Shown here piece by piece: positions 1-11,772 of a stretch of 64,000 nucleotides of DNA. How positions within the stretch are numbered: the stretch's first letter is position 1; each line of letters begins with the position of its first letter. Source of the stretch: Sequoia sempervirens (Eukaryota > Streptophyta > Pinopsida > Cupressales > Cupressaceae); the NCBI GenBank assembly GCA_007258455.2, contig VDFB02047230.1, positions 153,809,797 to 153,873,796 on the forward strand. The letters run 5' to 3'. The position numbers and the translations under genes are program-made. Under the pieces are notes generated by a model. The model did no database searches and had not been told where the DNA came from. It worked only from the letters and a program-made list of their open reading frames with translations.

Positions 1-889
1 AAATTCAAAATCCTGTTGATGGTGTTGGTTGCAAGGATATAGTTCCATCTGAACCATACAATTCCTTCATGCTGGTGGTCAATCAAGCTCCTTTCCCACG
101 AAGTGAAAGCAATGCACTCGAAAAGGAGACCACTACTCTAAAGGATGATGAAGCGAAAGAGGTAAGTATCGAAAGCTCTTTATCCCAACTCTTCAATTTA
201 ATAGATAATGGTCCAAGAGATGATGAAGAGCCACATGAGGATGAGGTCCAAATGTTCCACCAAAGGGAAACCCTGTACAACTTGTGAAATAGATAAGTAG
301 GCAACCCTTTTACAACCTCTACCCCGCCTAATAACTTCAACAGTCCACCTGACCCAAATTCCAACAATAACCCAAGTTACCCTCATGTGCCCACCTAGTA
401 CTTAAAAAAATAATAGAAAACATAACCATACCCAATACCAACCCGCTGGTTCCTCCCAAGACAAATTTTTTGAGGCAAAAATTGAGCAAATGGGTGAGTA
501 TGTGGCAGAAGAATTTAGAAAGTGAAACTGAGCTTGTCATCCTTCAAATTGCTTAGGGTTCCAGTAGTTAGAAATACCTTCTTTAGTATGCTTAATGGGG
601 ATTCCCCATCTAGACCAACTTAAGAGGTGTTTACCAAGAGGGTTTCCTTTGATGACTCTTAGAACGAACCTATAATTAGGGAGATCCTAGGGAGGAGGAC
701 AGATCAACCCTCAAACCAACAAGAAAACAAGCAAACTCCCAAGGAGTAGAACCAGGTACAAGCTAGGGATAAACTGAATGATACAGATAAAGTTCAAGTA
801 GCTCAGGTGGACGCATCCGTGGGCTTATTCCCAAGGAAGTTGGAGACCCCTCCCCTCTTGACCACTATCACAATTTTTGGAAAGAACCT
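1..889 (+). pseudogene. Gypsy gag/linker region, decayed
   Basis: This stretch lies directly upstream of the Gypsy protease and so occupies the gag or gag-pol linker position. A 72-residue open frame (69-287) is acidic, with runs such as KDDEAKEV and RDDEEPHEDE. It is followed by a Pro/Asn-rich passage (about 300-400), then several stops and frame changes. I see no CCHC zinc knuckle, so the capsid/nucleocapsid assignment rests on position only. The left end is cut by the window. Confidence 0.35.
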
Positions 890-1430
890 ACATACTTGCT
901 CGATTCAACAACCTCGACCAATGCTATGCCTCTAACAATATGCAAAGCTCTAGGAATAGTCTCGACCCCCTCCCGACAAAAGGTGACTTAGCTAGACAAA
1001 ACAAAGATCAACATAGTGGGGGAAATCAATAGAATACCCATGAAGATTGTTGTTGATCCAAGAGTGCAACAGATGTTTGATATTCAATTTGTTGATATTC
1101 TGGACACATACAGTATAATACTAGGAAGGAATTTCACCTGAGCATTAAATGGATACGTAACAATAGATTTTTCTTACCTATGGCTGCCATGGAAAGGGTT
1201 ACCAAACCAGATCCGTATCGATTAGGAGCCCTGCATGAAATTCATGATCACAAAGTACAACAATACGAATGAGGTTAAAACAAAGTTAGGCAACTACTAC
1301 CTAGTGGCCTACCAGGGTGAACAAGAAGAACTCCAGGAGGAAGGAATGAAGGGAGAAGTGTTCCTCGTATTATGTGGTGATCCCCCAAACTTATTCATGT
1401 TCCTAGTAGCACGAAAGTCCTAATTGAGTC
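890..1430 (+). pseudogene. Gypsy retropepsin (protease), decayed
   Basis: Aspartic protease that would mature the Gypsy polyprotein. In the frame of position 902 the sequence reads LLDSTTSTNAMPLTICKALG, where the family has a DSG or DTG catalytic triad followed by an Asn-x-Met-Pro-Leu stretch; here the catalytic Gly is Thr (908-910). The same frame continues to the C-terminal signature YSIILGRNF (about 1109-1135), equivalent to the ILGR/LLGR strand of retropepsins, with in-frame stops at about 989 and 1138. A further 63-codon open stretch (1235-1423) continues in another frame. The changed active site and the stops mean it is dead. Confidence 0.7.
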
Positions 1431-1689
1431 TAATGATGAAGAGCCTTATGAGGACATAAATCTTGGACTGTTGAATGGTTTCCAATACTTTATGGAAAAA
1501 TGTGTACAAGATTAGCTCAGCTTAGAAGCGAGAATGGATTTTTAGGAACTTCTATTACCTAGTTGGTGTAAGGTACATAATGCTACCAACTCAGATTTTG
1601 AATGTTACCTTTTCCAAACCGTGATTGAGCACATTAAGGGGCAAGCAACCCTAAAATCAGAACTTCAAACAACATAGCCAAACCAAAGC

Positions 1690-2150
1690 AATACAAAATC
1701 CATGCAGTCATCCAAAGTTGCTAAAGAAAATGCATTTCCAAGGGAAGAAACAAGCTCCATGAGTCCCACGATCAAAGATTCATATAGGTTTTGGACGTTG
1801 CGCTTTGACAGGTCCAAGTCCAAGCAAGGAGCAGGGGCTGGCTTCGAACTTATCAACCCCATAGGTAAGACCTATTTCGCTGTTCATAGGCTTCAATTCT
1901 ATTGTACAAACAATGTAGCAAAGTATTAAGCGCTAGTACATGGTCTCTTGATGGCCCTACGAAAGAAAGTCAAGATGTTACAAGTCTTTGGTGACTTAGA
2001 ATTAGTAGTAAAACAAGTTAGAAAGTTGTATTCCTGCCATGATAGGAGGCTAGAAAATTACAGACATAGAGTTTGCTATCTCATAGAAGGATTATATGCA
2101 TTTAATATTCAATTGATCACTTGAGGTAAGAATCACACTATTGATGTCTT
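1690..2150 (+). pseudogene. Second (plant/archaeal-like) RNase H domain, upstream of RT
   Basis: The frame from 1702 reads FWTLRFDRSKSKQGAGAG then NNVAKY, a stop, ALVHGL, and later VFGDLELVVKQV. This is the layout of an RNase HI-type domain: an Asp in the first strand, a Glu in the NN-x-A-E-Y-E-A helix and an Asp in the G-D-S-x-L-V-V-x-Q strand. Gypsy elements of the Tat group are known to carry an extra RNase H of this kind besides the one fused to RT. Here the helix Glu codons have become Lys (AAG) and stop (TAA at 1927), so it is inactive. Its place before RT is unusual; see findings. A zinc-finger-free linker (2150-2490) joins it to RT. Confidence 0.72.
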
Positions 2151-2399
2151 AACCTAGGAAACCAGTACCCTCCAACCCCTTTCCTTCACCAGCCTCAAAA
2201 AGTTTACTGTTGAACTTACTTCCACTCCATCAGTGTCAAACAACGTTACCAACTTCTAAGTGTTTAATGATGATAAACATATCTTGGATTTCATGAGAAG
2301 CTCCAACATATTTGCATCTCAAATCATCAATGAAGCAGAGCCTAAAGAGGCCAAATAAGATATAGGAGTTATCAACCTTAAAACCAATACAATCCCACG

Positions 2400-3421
2400 A
2401 GGCATGGTTCAACTTGAATGAATATTTGACTTAGATCAGATAAGGGATCAGGATCAACAAACAAAGAAGGATTCCATCAATAATAAGTGTGACACATAAT
2501 TTGGGAACAAATGAGGAGGTAAGGAATGTGTTCATCGGAAAAGTGTGCACACAAGAAGAAAGAAAAGGGATCATTGATGCCCTGCATACGTATCATGATG
2601 TGATTGCTTGGAGTTATGAGGACTTGAAAACATATGACACCTCAATCATTATGCACACCATTCCTCTCAAGCCAAATGTGATACCTTTTGGACAACGACA
2701 GTGCTTGATCAATGCACTGCTAGAACCTATCATTTACAAGGAAGTCCAAAAGTTGATATCCACAAGAATCATATTCCCAATTAGACACTCCACAAGGGTG
2801 GAAAAATTGGTCCTTGTCATGAAGAATAACAAAGAAATCAGATTATGCGTAGACTTCTGTAACTTGAATAAAGCCTCAAAAAAGGATAACTATCAAGTGC
2901 CCTCACTAGATAAAGTGTTACAGATAGTCAATGGATCTCAAAAGATGTCATTCTTAGACAGATACTCAGGGTACAATCAGGTGATGGTATAGTATGAGGA
3001 CATATACAAATGGCATTCACCACCAAGGGAGGCACTTTCACATATAGAAGAATTCCATTTGGGTTGATTAACACTGGAACCACCTTCCAATGTGCAATGG
3101 ATCTCACCTTCAGAGACATGATTATAAAATACATAATCATCTATATGGATGATCTTACCATGTTGTCGAAGAAGAGAGGGGATCATGTCTCTAATTTATG
3201 CAAGGTTTTCTAGAAGTGCAGAGAGTTTGGGATTTCCTTGAATATAAAGAAGTGCATCTTTGGAGTCAGAGAAGGTAAGTTGCTAGGCCATGTGATCTTA
3301 GAGAAATAAATCTCAATAGATTTTGAACACATCCAATCCATCTTGAAAATTTAGCTCTCGAGTAGCAAGAAAGAGCTGAAATATTTCTTCAGAAAGATAA
3401 ACTTCATCAAAAAATTCATCA
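2400..3421 (+). pseudogene. Gypsy reverse transcriptase, decayed
   Basis: RNA-dependent DNA polymerase of the Gypsy element. A 167-codon frame (2489-2992) holds the N-terminal fingers: the text around RLCVDFCNLNKASKKDNY and SFLDRYSGYNQV matches the D-x-R-x-L-N and D-x-x-x-G-Y-x-Q blocks. After a stop (about 2990) and a one-base frameshift near 3010, the frame 3010-3213 has the palm block RRIPFGLINTGTTFQ and the catalytic YMDD at 3142-3153. The thumb/connection follows (KKCIFGVREGKLLGHVI, then KKELKYFFRKINFIKKFI) with stops at about 3211, 3307 and 3352. The sequence breaks off at about 3421 where a foreign 1.26-kb segment enters. Confidence 0.9.
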
Positions 3422-4684
3422 TGGGTGGTCAATTCCACAAAAGGATATAAAAGTCATGGAAAATCCTAACCTGGGAATTGGACATTCCAGCAGGTGACTA
3501 ACATCTTCTTATGGTCATTCATTTACATTGTCAAACCAGGGAACGTATACTTGAAATGGAGCGGCACTATATGTGCACTAAGAACCAGTTTCAATCACAA
3601 TTTACCAGAAATAAATGCTTGGAAGGAATTCTACTTATGTTGTTGGAATGTAATATAAAGTCTTCTTAACTTAAACATAACTTAATCAAAGTAGAAATCA
3701 TGACAACTATTACTAAGAAACAAACTATGAACTAGCCTTATGCTGCAGGAAAAAACACAGGGATGGATTCTCGATGCTGTAGGAACAATATAAGACTGAG
3801 TTTGCGCTAAAACCTTCAAGAATGAAATCTAACTTATAATCAACAGAAGATAAATAACTAACTACAGATACTCACTAAGTGGGCCCCCTTAGCAAGCATC
3901 AACCAGTTTATGCAAGAATTGAACTCAAAACTTCATCAACTTTTATTCATAAACTTGGAATCATATTCATTGATTGTTATGCTTGTAAAAAAACTAACAC
4001 AAAACATTGTTTCTCATTATAATACTAACTTTAACACACTCTGTTGCTCACTCACGCAGGAGGAACACTTATTTATATTAGAAAATCAACTAACTACCTA
4101 ACTCTAACAGAGAAAGACGTGGACATAAATGCATCCTGAAACTGAGCAACAGACTTCTCATAAATGAAGGCATATCTATTCAACATGATTCAGAGAGAAT
4201 ATAGTATTCCACTCTTCCTAGATTAATGATCATTTAGATTTCCTCCCAACAACCCGGTCAGAGAGTCCTTGCTGGAACAACTTCCTTAATGTTGTGTTGG
4301 AAATGGACTTTATTGTAGGGCTGAGATCTGCTGAGCTTTGACTCGTTCATGCTTCCTTCAACAACCTGCGATGCATGTGGCGACAAAAGCAAAAGAAAGC
4401 ACGCGTGGAAAATAACACGATACACATTCATTAATCTCATATTAAATCCATTTCATTATCCAAAAACCACATGTATTATATCAGTCATTCGAGAGGTCAA
4501 ACAGAGCAATCAATACAGACACATAGAGATGTTAAGTTGTAGGAATATAGGAATGTGTTGCTACAGGATACTACCTGATTCTAGATTAAAAGTTTTTAAT
4601 CAAAGAGTTAAAACAATCATCAACAATAAGAGTAAGGGTATTAAAAATACGTCATAATATTCAAATTATGAGCATATTTCAAGC
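3422..4684. mobile_element. Unclassified 1.26-kb insertion between Gypsy RT and RNase H
   Basis: Gypsy coding text stops after KINFIKKFI and resumes at about 4691 with FTEIVKPLNAMLKQDTK, which should directly follow it. The six bases TCATCA occur at both edges (3416-3421 and 4685-4690), as a short target-site duplication would. The insert has no recognisable protein: the largest open stretches are 102 and 63 codons and look random. I see no terminal inverted repeat and no LTR pair. It could be a non-autonomous DNA element or a solo LTR with degraded ends. Confidence 0.5.
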
Positions 4685-4689
4685 TCATC

Positions 4690-5340
4690 AACGGGCTTCA
4701 CTGAAATAGTCAAGCCCCTTAATGCTATGCTAAAGCAAGACACCAAAGTTGAATGGACGCCAAAAGCCAAGCAGACTTTTGAAGAAATCAAGAAAGAAAT
4801 TTTTGATGTGCTAGTGCTAGTTAGCTGAATTACTTGAAGCCTTTTAACATCTATTCATTTGTTCCAAATCACTCTTGTGCCAGCATATTGACTCAGAAAG
4901 ATGACAAATGGAGCGAACACCTTATTTCCTTCGTGAGCACCATGTTAAAGGATGAAAAAAAAAAGTACCATAATGTTGAGAAGGAAGCATTTGTCTTAGT
5001 CAGAGGAGTTAAGAAATTTTGGCATTACATTTTATGGAATAAGGTGTTTGCATTTGTGTCTGATCTAGCAGTTAAGACATTGTTAATGTAGAAAAAGCTA
5101 GGAGAAAGAAGAGCCAAATGGGTCACTTTACTAAATGAATATGACATGGAGATCCAACCCATGAAATTGGTTCGAGGGAAGGCCCTCACTCAAACTATAG
5201 CTGAAGCAATAGATGAAGTAGGACCTGAGCTTATAGTGCAACAATACCAGCTGGAGGATGTCTCTCCCAGGGAGTGGTATGATGACATTTCTTACTACTT
5301 GTTGAACAACAAGTGATCGTCCTAGCTGCAAGGGGTACAA
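4690..5340 (+). pseudogene. Gypsy RT-associated RNase H, decayed
   Basis: The RNase H fused to Ty3-type RT. Text from 4691 gives FTEIVKPLNAML and VEWTPKAKQTFEEIK, the usual RT-RNase H bridge. The open frame 4834-5091 then holds ASILTQKD, SFVSTMLKDEKKKYHNVEKEA and the closing VSDLAVKTLL, corresponding to the strand-1 region, the E-K-N-Y-x-x-x-E-K-E helix and the T-D-H-x-x-L segment. Stops occur at about 4828 and 5089. After the stop the connection to integrase continues (RRAKWVTLLNEYDMEIQ), the standard sequence that follows RNase H in Gypsy elements. Confidence 0.85.
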
Positions 5341-6524
5341 AAGCGTGCTCTAAGACTGAAGAGCAATAGTTACATGCTACAAGGATCCATATTGTATGAG
5401 AGAAATAATAGAGTCTACCTTAGGTGCCTGGGGAAAGAAGAAGTAACATGAGTATTGAGGGAATTTCATGATAAATTTGGCACTGGCCACAAATCTGAAC
5501 CTTCCAGCACCCATCAAATCTTGTGGGCTAGGTACTATTGGCCAACAATGATTAAGGATGCACACAACCATGTTCAGACTTGTCACGTTTTCTAGACTAC
5601 CGCAACTAGAGAAATAAACGTTGTTGTCCCACTGCAACCAATCCTGGAGGTATGACTGTTCACTTAATGGGGTCTCGACTTCATTGGTCTGGTAAGCTCA
5701 CCATCCTCTGTACGCCACAAGTACATTCTATCCACTTCTAATTATTGTACTAGATGGACAAAATCAATAGCATGTAGGAAATGCACTGTTGAAGTGTTCG
5801 TTAACTTTTTAGAAAGCTTTATTTTGAATTGTTTTGGTTGCCCCTATGCTATCATGTGTGATAATAGCTTTTCCTTTTCCTCACTTAAGTTTTCTAGTTG
5901 GGCCTTCGATTATGGAATTTCTCTTAAGTTCTCGTCCAACTATTATCCTCAAGGTAACGACCTAGCTAAGTCAACAAATAAAAATCAGATAACTATGATA
6001 AAAAACTGCTTGACAAAAACCCCAAAGATTGGTACACCCAACTATGTTTTTCCATTTGGGTAGATTGTACATGCCATAAGGCTTCTCTGGGTGATTCCCC
6101 ATTTCATCTTGTTTATGGCCTAGAGCTTATCTTTCCCATCCATCTAAAGATCCCTACCCTCTAGTTTATCAACACATACTATGAGGAGGGAGACCGTCGA
6201 GAAGCCCGCTTGGCTAAGTTGCTACACCTAAAAGAAGTTTGTGACCAAGAAATTAAATTTTTTTCCAAGGACTAAGGCATGGTCAAAAGATAGTTCGATT
6301 ATCGAGCCAGAGTCAAGGCCTTTAGGATTGTTGATTTAGTCCTTTGTTGGGACAAGGCCCGTGAAAAGAAAGGGAGACATGATAAATTCGACAAGCTTTG
6401 GCTTGGTCCTTTTGAAATCTCTGAAATTCTAGGAGATAATTCCTTTCGCCTCAAGACACTCACTAGAGAAGATGTCCTATTGCCTGTCAACAGGCAACAC
6501 CTCAAGCATTATTTCCTTGCCTAA
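5341..6524 (+). pseudogene. Gypsy integrase with GPY/F-type C-terminus, decayed
   Basis: Integrase would join the element's DNA copy to the host chromosome. The HHCC zinc domain is at about 5460-5590 (LREFHDKFGTGH, then VQTCHVF). The catalytic core follows: WGLDFIG carries the first Asp (about 5670-5690), AIMCDN the second (about 5848-5865), and the third residue, normally Glu in the P-Q-G-x-x-x-A-E-S-T-N-K block, is Lys in GNDLAKSTNK (about 5954-5984). The C-terminal part is clear at 6380-6524: HDKFDKLWLGPFEISEIL, then VNRQHLKHYF, ending in TAA at 6522-6524. Stops lie at about 5448, 5595, 5656 and 6061. The lost catalytic Glu alone would make it inactive. Confidence 0.9.
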
Positions 6525-9500
6525 TCTTTTAAGCTCATCTTTGTAAATAGTTGTATGTAGGTTAGCTTAGGTTTCCTTTTTCTTCGTTGTTGCACTTCCA
6601 CATCATTTTTCTCACTTTCCCAACCGCTTTGTTTTGCTGAGGGTGTTCCTCTATTTTTGATGTGGTTGTGCTCAGCTCAATGAATGGTTCACTTTGCTGC
6701 TTGCTCATGTTTTTTTTCTGGATAAATCTTCATTTGTAATTATTAACCTCTTGTTGTCTCCATGAAGTAGTTTCCTTATTTGGACTCTGACTTGATCTAG
6801 AACAAGACACTTGGTTTAATCCTTTCACACTTATCTCGGATCACGCACAAAAAACACTTTAAATTGTTTCTAAAGAGTTGTACAATAGTTGTTATGAGGG
6901 TCGGGCAAGTGAAAAATATTAAGTCCGCTCTAGTGACCACTGTGATCCCAAACCCAAAATAAGCTTTGATGCTTACACAGTTGAGCAAAAAAGAAAAGAG
7001 CACTAAAATAAAACATCATAAAAGAAGGAAAAGAAAAGAAAGTATTAAACTAATCAACTATGTGAGTGTGCGGATAACTTTATCGAGGCTATGGATGCCT
7101 GATTGGCAACAGAGCAATGTCCAAATTACTTTTGGGGTTGGAAGACTTATGTAGCTTGTATTGACTAATTAACGATTGTTTATTCTAGTCTTTGAGGAAA
7201 GGGAACGAATCCACTATACACACTTTTGAGATATTCCTCTGACTTTATTTAGCTCAAGATCCTATCTTTGAGTTCCTTGGTTCACTCATGGAGCATGGCT
7301 TCTAGTTTGCAAAACCAGGGATTATGGGTTCTAAATGAAACTTTATCCTTAGAACGCTCAGGAGTGTTCTCCTAGTAGAGTCACCATTTGTTGTGCCTAT
7401 AGCACATAAGCCCTGTTTAGAATGGGGACCTTCTCTTTTTTCTTCCTTCGTCGGGTCACTTTTTCCTTCACCTCATTTTGTGTGCCCATATTTTTGAGTT
7501 CCAAGTGGGCAAGGAGTCTCAAAGTTATCATCTTTAGTTGACCTAAATCACCACCCAAAAAATTTCCATGTCCTTGGCTTTTGTGGGGTTTCCTTAGTAG
7601 GTTTCCCTTAAGTTTTAAAACTGGCATCCCTCACCTCTTGTGGGTCCGCCCTTGTAGGCTTCCCCATGTGCGTCACTTCTTTGTCTTTGATGTTCCATTG
7701 ACAGCCAATGTAGGATGTCTGCTTGCATCACAGGTCCCACATCCTCCATGGCCACCCTCTTCCACAAACCATCAAACGGTGATGACTGATGTTTCGTCCA
7801 CCTTGCACACTCCAACTTTCATGTCATCTCTTTTTTGGAACCCACGCCCATCTACCCCATCGACTGCCATAACCTCATTAAATGTAGGTCATAAATGAAG
7901 TTTTTACTATAAATAGGTCTTTCGACCTATCATTTTCACCTTGCGAGTTCATAATTTTTCAGAGCTCAAGACTGTCACCACCTCCTTTGTGCCTACATGA
8001 CCTCCTAGACAATCTCAAGCTTGGTCTTTGTCGATTATTTTTGGTATTTTTAGGTATGTTCACCATTGTGAACTCATAACGTGTTCATTAATTTAAGTTT
8101 TTAAAATTGTTAAAAATCTTAAGATGAACTTAAAAAATCCTTTTGATGGTCGAATGAACATTAAATTCCACACAAACCCATCCAAATAATCCCTTGAAAA
8201 ACATTCAAACTCGGCCTTTAAAGGCCATGTGGAACTTTACCTCCCCACCGTCATTCTTCACCAGAGCACTCGAGCCCTTGCAGAATGCAATCCCTTCGTC
8301 ATCGCCGCTTGAAATAGACTTCAATTGAAAGCCCTAAGCATGGTGACCCTGCAGGTCTGCCTACACGGAATTTCGCATGTAGGTGAACACCGCCCCATCG
8401 CCGCCTTGGAAAATGTTAATGAAGAAAAATTAAGTGAGAAAACTCAAAGCTTGTACCCCTTACGGGTTCGATTTTGTGGGACACTACGTGTGGGGGGAAC
8501 CCACCTTTCCACTGTTGTAAATGACCATCTTATGCCAACTTGCCACAATCACGGGTCCTGTGGAATCCACTTCCCTGAACATAAAAACTCCAAGTTGCCC
8601 TATAGGATGGCCCTTGTGGGCCACTCTTCGCTCTCTGCCACTATATTAGAATGCCTCTCAAAAGTGGTGAGACCCTTGCTTCTTTCCACCTTACAAAGCC
8701 CACACTTCCTGGTGCTACCTCAAACTTTTGGAAGAAAATGCCAAGTTCAAACTTCTTGCAGATTGAACTTTGCATGGGTCCGTTCGTAAACTACCCTACC
8801 CTCACCGCCATTCGAAAGAAACTACAGAACATCATCCACCCACTTAGTGGATTCTGACCCCACCATCTCCATTCTTGCCTTCAACGTGAAAATGACTAAG
8901 TATAAATGTGTTGCGAGCCTTCCTTTGTGGGTCATCATCTGTGGTTTTCCATCATCCAACAACCATACGTAAACAACTGCGCCTTACCTCCCTTCTGCAT
9001 GGTGGAGCCTGAGCTTCCCTCCACGTTCAGAGTTCCCTTGAATGAAATAACCCTTTCCTTGGCCTCTTGTAGACCCACCAATGTGGGCTGCCTCTTGCGG
9101 TTGTCGTACCAAGTCCGCCATCCCTAAACAACCATCTCCCAATGGCCTTCCGCCTACCTCTGCCCACAAACTTCAAGGAGACTAGACCTTAAAGTAAAAA
9201 TGCCTAGACCATCCAAGCTACCTGCGGGTCTCACATCACGGAATTCCTCATGCGGGTTTCTACCTCTTGATCGTCGTTTCTCAATGGAAAAGCTTTGAAC
9301 ATCCATGGTGCCTTCAGCTTCCACATTCCTTGCATTTTCATGGGAAAAGTGACCAATTGAATACCCCCAAAGACCTCATGATTGATTGCCCAATGTGCCA
9401 AATTCTGTGAAGCCTTGAATGACCTCCAAACTCCCAATGTGGAATTTCTAGTGCAGGTGGCCACCTGCAGGTCGCGGTGACTCCGGTGTCGTTTTACTCT

Positions 9501-9640
9501 TGAATACTCCTAATGGCTGCTAGCCCAAGGAAACTCGCATCTTTGGGGCTGCATTCCTACAATCAAGAAAAACAAGCACCAAATGATGAATGTTAATGAG
9601 TTTTATAATCTTTGATGATAAATTGTTGGGTTTGACCCTC
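6525..9640 (+). other. Non-coding, LTR-like region downstream of Gypsy integrase
   Basis: No retroelement domain is visible in 3.1 kb. The first part (6525-7380) is T-rich trailing sequence. From about 7390 the base composition turns GC-richer, with loosely recurring phrases around TGTGGGT and CTGCAGGT (for example near 7650, 8350, 8560, 9220 and 9460). A TATA box lies at 7908. An open frame of 154 codons (8325-8789) resembles no family I know and lies in this composition-biased tract, so I do not call it a gene. The region could be the 3' LTR of the Gypsy element, or a long internal leader. Confidence 0.4.
7908..7915 (+). promoter_or_regulatory. TATA box candidate
   Basis: TATAAATA in the context ACTATAAATAGGTCT, followed by a C/T-rich start region. 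It resembles the TATA box of plant LTR promoters and would fire rightward towards the long ORF at 9645. There is no second LTR copy in the window to confirm it. Confidence 0.45.
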
Positions 9641-9697
9641 ATTTTTGCAAGAATTGGCTAACGATTGCCTGATTCCTTATGAGAATATGCTTACTGC

Positions 9698-9711
9698 ATT
9701 TTTGTTTTCAG
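9698..9711 (+). promoter_or_regulatory. Possible 3' splice acceptor before the long ORF
   Basis: A T-rich tract ending TTTTTGTTTTCAG is followed by GGATTTATC, a good match to a plant acceptor, about 65 bases into the open frame. Downstream ORFs of plant Gypsy elements are sometimes expressed from spliced RNA, which would suit this site. No donor was identified; weak evidence. Confidence 0.25.
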
Positions 9712-11767
9712 GATTTATCGAATCTGTTGCAGGACCATCAAGGGCATCTACAGAGAAAAATAAAGGAAAGGAAACTATCAAGGTCTTAAGGGGAAAGGAA
9801 GACAAATATCAAATGAAGTATCAATTCCACAGGGTGGAAATCACCTCCAGGGTTACCTTTTCTTAGAACACAACATCATACACCAACCTAGGGCATGTAG
9901 ATATAGATGAATTTCAACAAAGAATCATGAACAACCCCACAACTTAAAATTCTCAAAAAATTAGAAAGAGTGGCCTAGCCAAGGAAATCAACTTTTGACC
10001 TACACTTGTGGCCTTAGAGTTAGTAATGGCATGCATGGAATGTTACCATTGCGGAAGTCAAAAGATTATTGATCATGAGGGCATAGTATTGGAAAATTTG
10101 TTTACCCGATCAATAGGCCAGACATTCCACATCCACACATTTGATCCCATGGAGGAAACAAAAAAGGAATATGCTGAAAACACATGGAAAGCAAAGCCCT
10201 GGCATGCAAAAAGTTGATCAACCAACATTGGTTGAAGGAAAAGAGGGATAGTGCTACCAAGGTGTTGCAAGAGCTATCCGAGAGCGACTTCCATGAAGAG
10301 TACCATGATCTGGACACTCTATTAAGCAGAGTAATGGGCCTCCTTGGTGTTGCTTTCTTCCAAGAATGGATGCTTTATTTTGCTGAGGATATTATTCGTG
10401 GGAAAACAAAGTTCCACAAGGCCAAAATCATTAGTAACAATCTACATAACCGGTTCATGGTTATGAAGAAGACATCCCAGTTCTATATGACCTCCTACCT
10501 GGTGTACCTCCTAGCTGAGTCGTTTCCATACAAGGGCCTCTTCGTCGCTTTGAATCCAAATCTGGAGAGGGAACTTAAGGTGTACAATCAATATCCACAA
10601 CTGCAATGCAAGAACTTCAAGAAGGAGTACTAAAGAGTGAATGATGCCTTCATATGGCATATCATCAGACTTCTTGGAGGGGATTTTGAAAGAAGAGTCT
10701 CACACAATGCGCGGACATTTATCCACAAATTGAGGTACTTGTTCATACAATTCTTGAAATTCACATATATTAGAATAGAGAGTTTCTCTGAGAGACCCTT
10801 CAAGCTACCTCAATACCCTAATAACTGGATGATCATATTGGAAGTCACCAGACAATTACAAAATGATCATACTTTTTTTAGTGATAAACACCGAGCTAAC
10901 TATGTTGGTGATAAGGAGGTTTGCATGAGGCACTACATACGTATGACCGCCTAGTTCATGAAGTCAATAAAGATATTCCTGGTGCCTGATCAGATTGTAG
11001 AACAAGATACCATCCTTGATGAAATATTTGAGGTTGTTTCCAACTTGTTGTTGCCCCTGATAGATTGGAATGAAGAAGAGGTCAATGACCTCGACATTGT
11101 AACAAGGCCAATTGAGAACAGAACAAGACAATGAGTAGATACCTAAATTACCCAACTTAAGTTGCAACGAGCTATGTTAACATATGGCAAGCTCGAAAGT
11201 GAAACAAATAGTGGAGCAGTTGCTACCCCAACAGAAGAAATTCTCAAATCTCCTCCAGCAACAAGATCAAGGAAAGGACAGGATGCCCCTAAACGCCAAC
11301 CTAAACATAAGGTATTTACACGAAAGACCATAGAGGGGGAATCCTCAAAGAAGGCAAAGAAAATAGGAGGGTTTAGTGAAATGTCAACCATTGAGGAGGA
11401 TCCCCAATGAGAAGGAGAAGAGGTTGAACAACCACAATCACCACCTACCACCTCTACACTTACAACTATCATTACCATTGCCACTCCTCCACCTCCTACA
11501 TCTTAGACACTACTTGTCTCCTCTCTGCATGTTGTGGACATCTCGGTCCACCTTGCATCCACCTCACCAATGACCCCAATTATGGTACGATATTCCTCCT
11601 ATGCCACAAACTCCCCACTATCATCTTCCTCATTTCCTCCTCCATTGCCCACTCTCTCTACTACAATCCCTTTAGTTTCCATAACCACTATGCCATCACT
11701 CATCTTTATAGATGCTTTTGCTAAATATATGCAAGCAGTACTTGTTGAAATCTTGGGGGTGATACTA

Positions 11768-11772
11768 AATCT
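11768..11772. repeat. Target-site duplication of Copia-1 (left)
   Basis: AATCT directly before the LTR. It pairs with AATCC at 18802-18806. Confidence 0.8.

Larger units (their letters stand above)
9645..11772 (+). pseudogene. Unrecognised long ORF of the Gypsy region, 5' part
   Basis: A decayed coding region in one direction with few stops: frame 9645-10217, then after a frameshift near 10190-10210 a second frame runs to the Copia-1 insertion (open pieces 10184-10633, 10637-10954, 11162-11410, 11534-11772). Visible text includes FHEEYHDLDTLLSRVMGLLG, TSYLVYLLAESFPYKGLF, RVNDAFIWHIIRLLGGDFER and YPNNWMIILEVTRQL, so it looks like a folded alpha-rich protein, then a Lys/Arg-rich basic patch (about 11270-11370) and a Ser/Thr/Pro-rich tail (11420-11700). 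I do not recognise a family, and it is neither pol nor a CCHC gag. It sits downstream of integrase, the position of extra or env-like ORFs in some plant Gypsy elements. Function unknown. Confidence 0.55.

Noticed and set aside
3641..4246. TGTTGG near 3641 and CCAACA near 4246, suggesting a solo LTR
   Set aside because: Flanking five bases do not match, and the coding break lies elsewhere (3421 and 4690).
8325..8789. 154-codon open frame in the GC-richer block
   Set aside because: No known motif, lies in a composition-biased LTR-like tract, and no conserved second copy is available.
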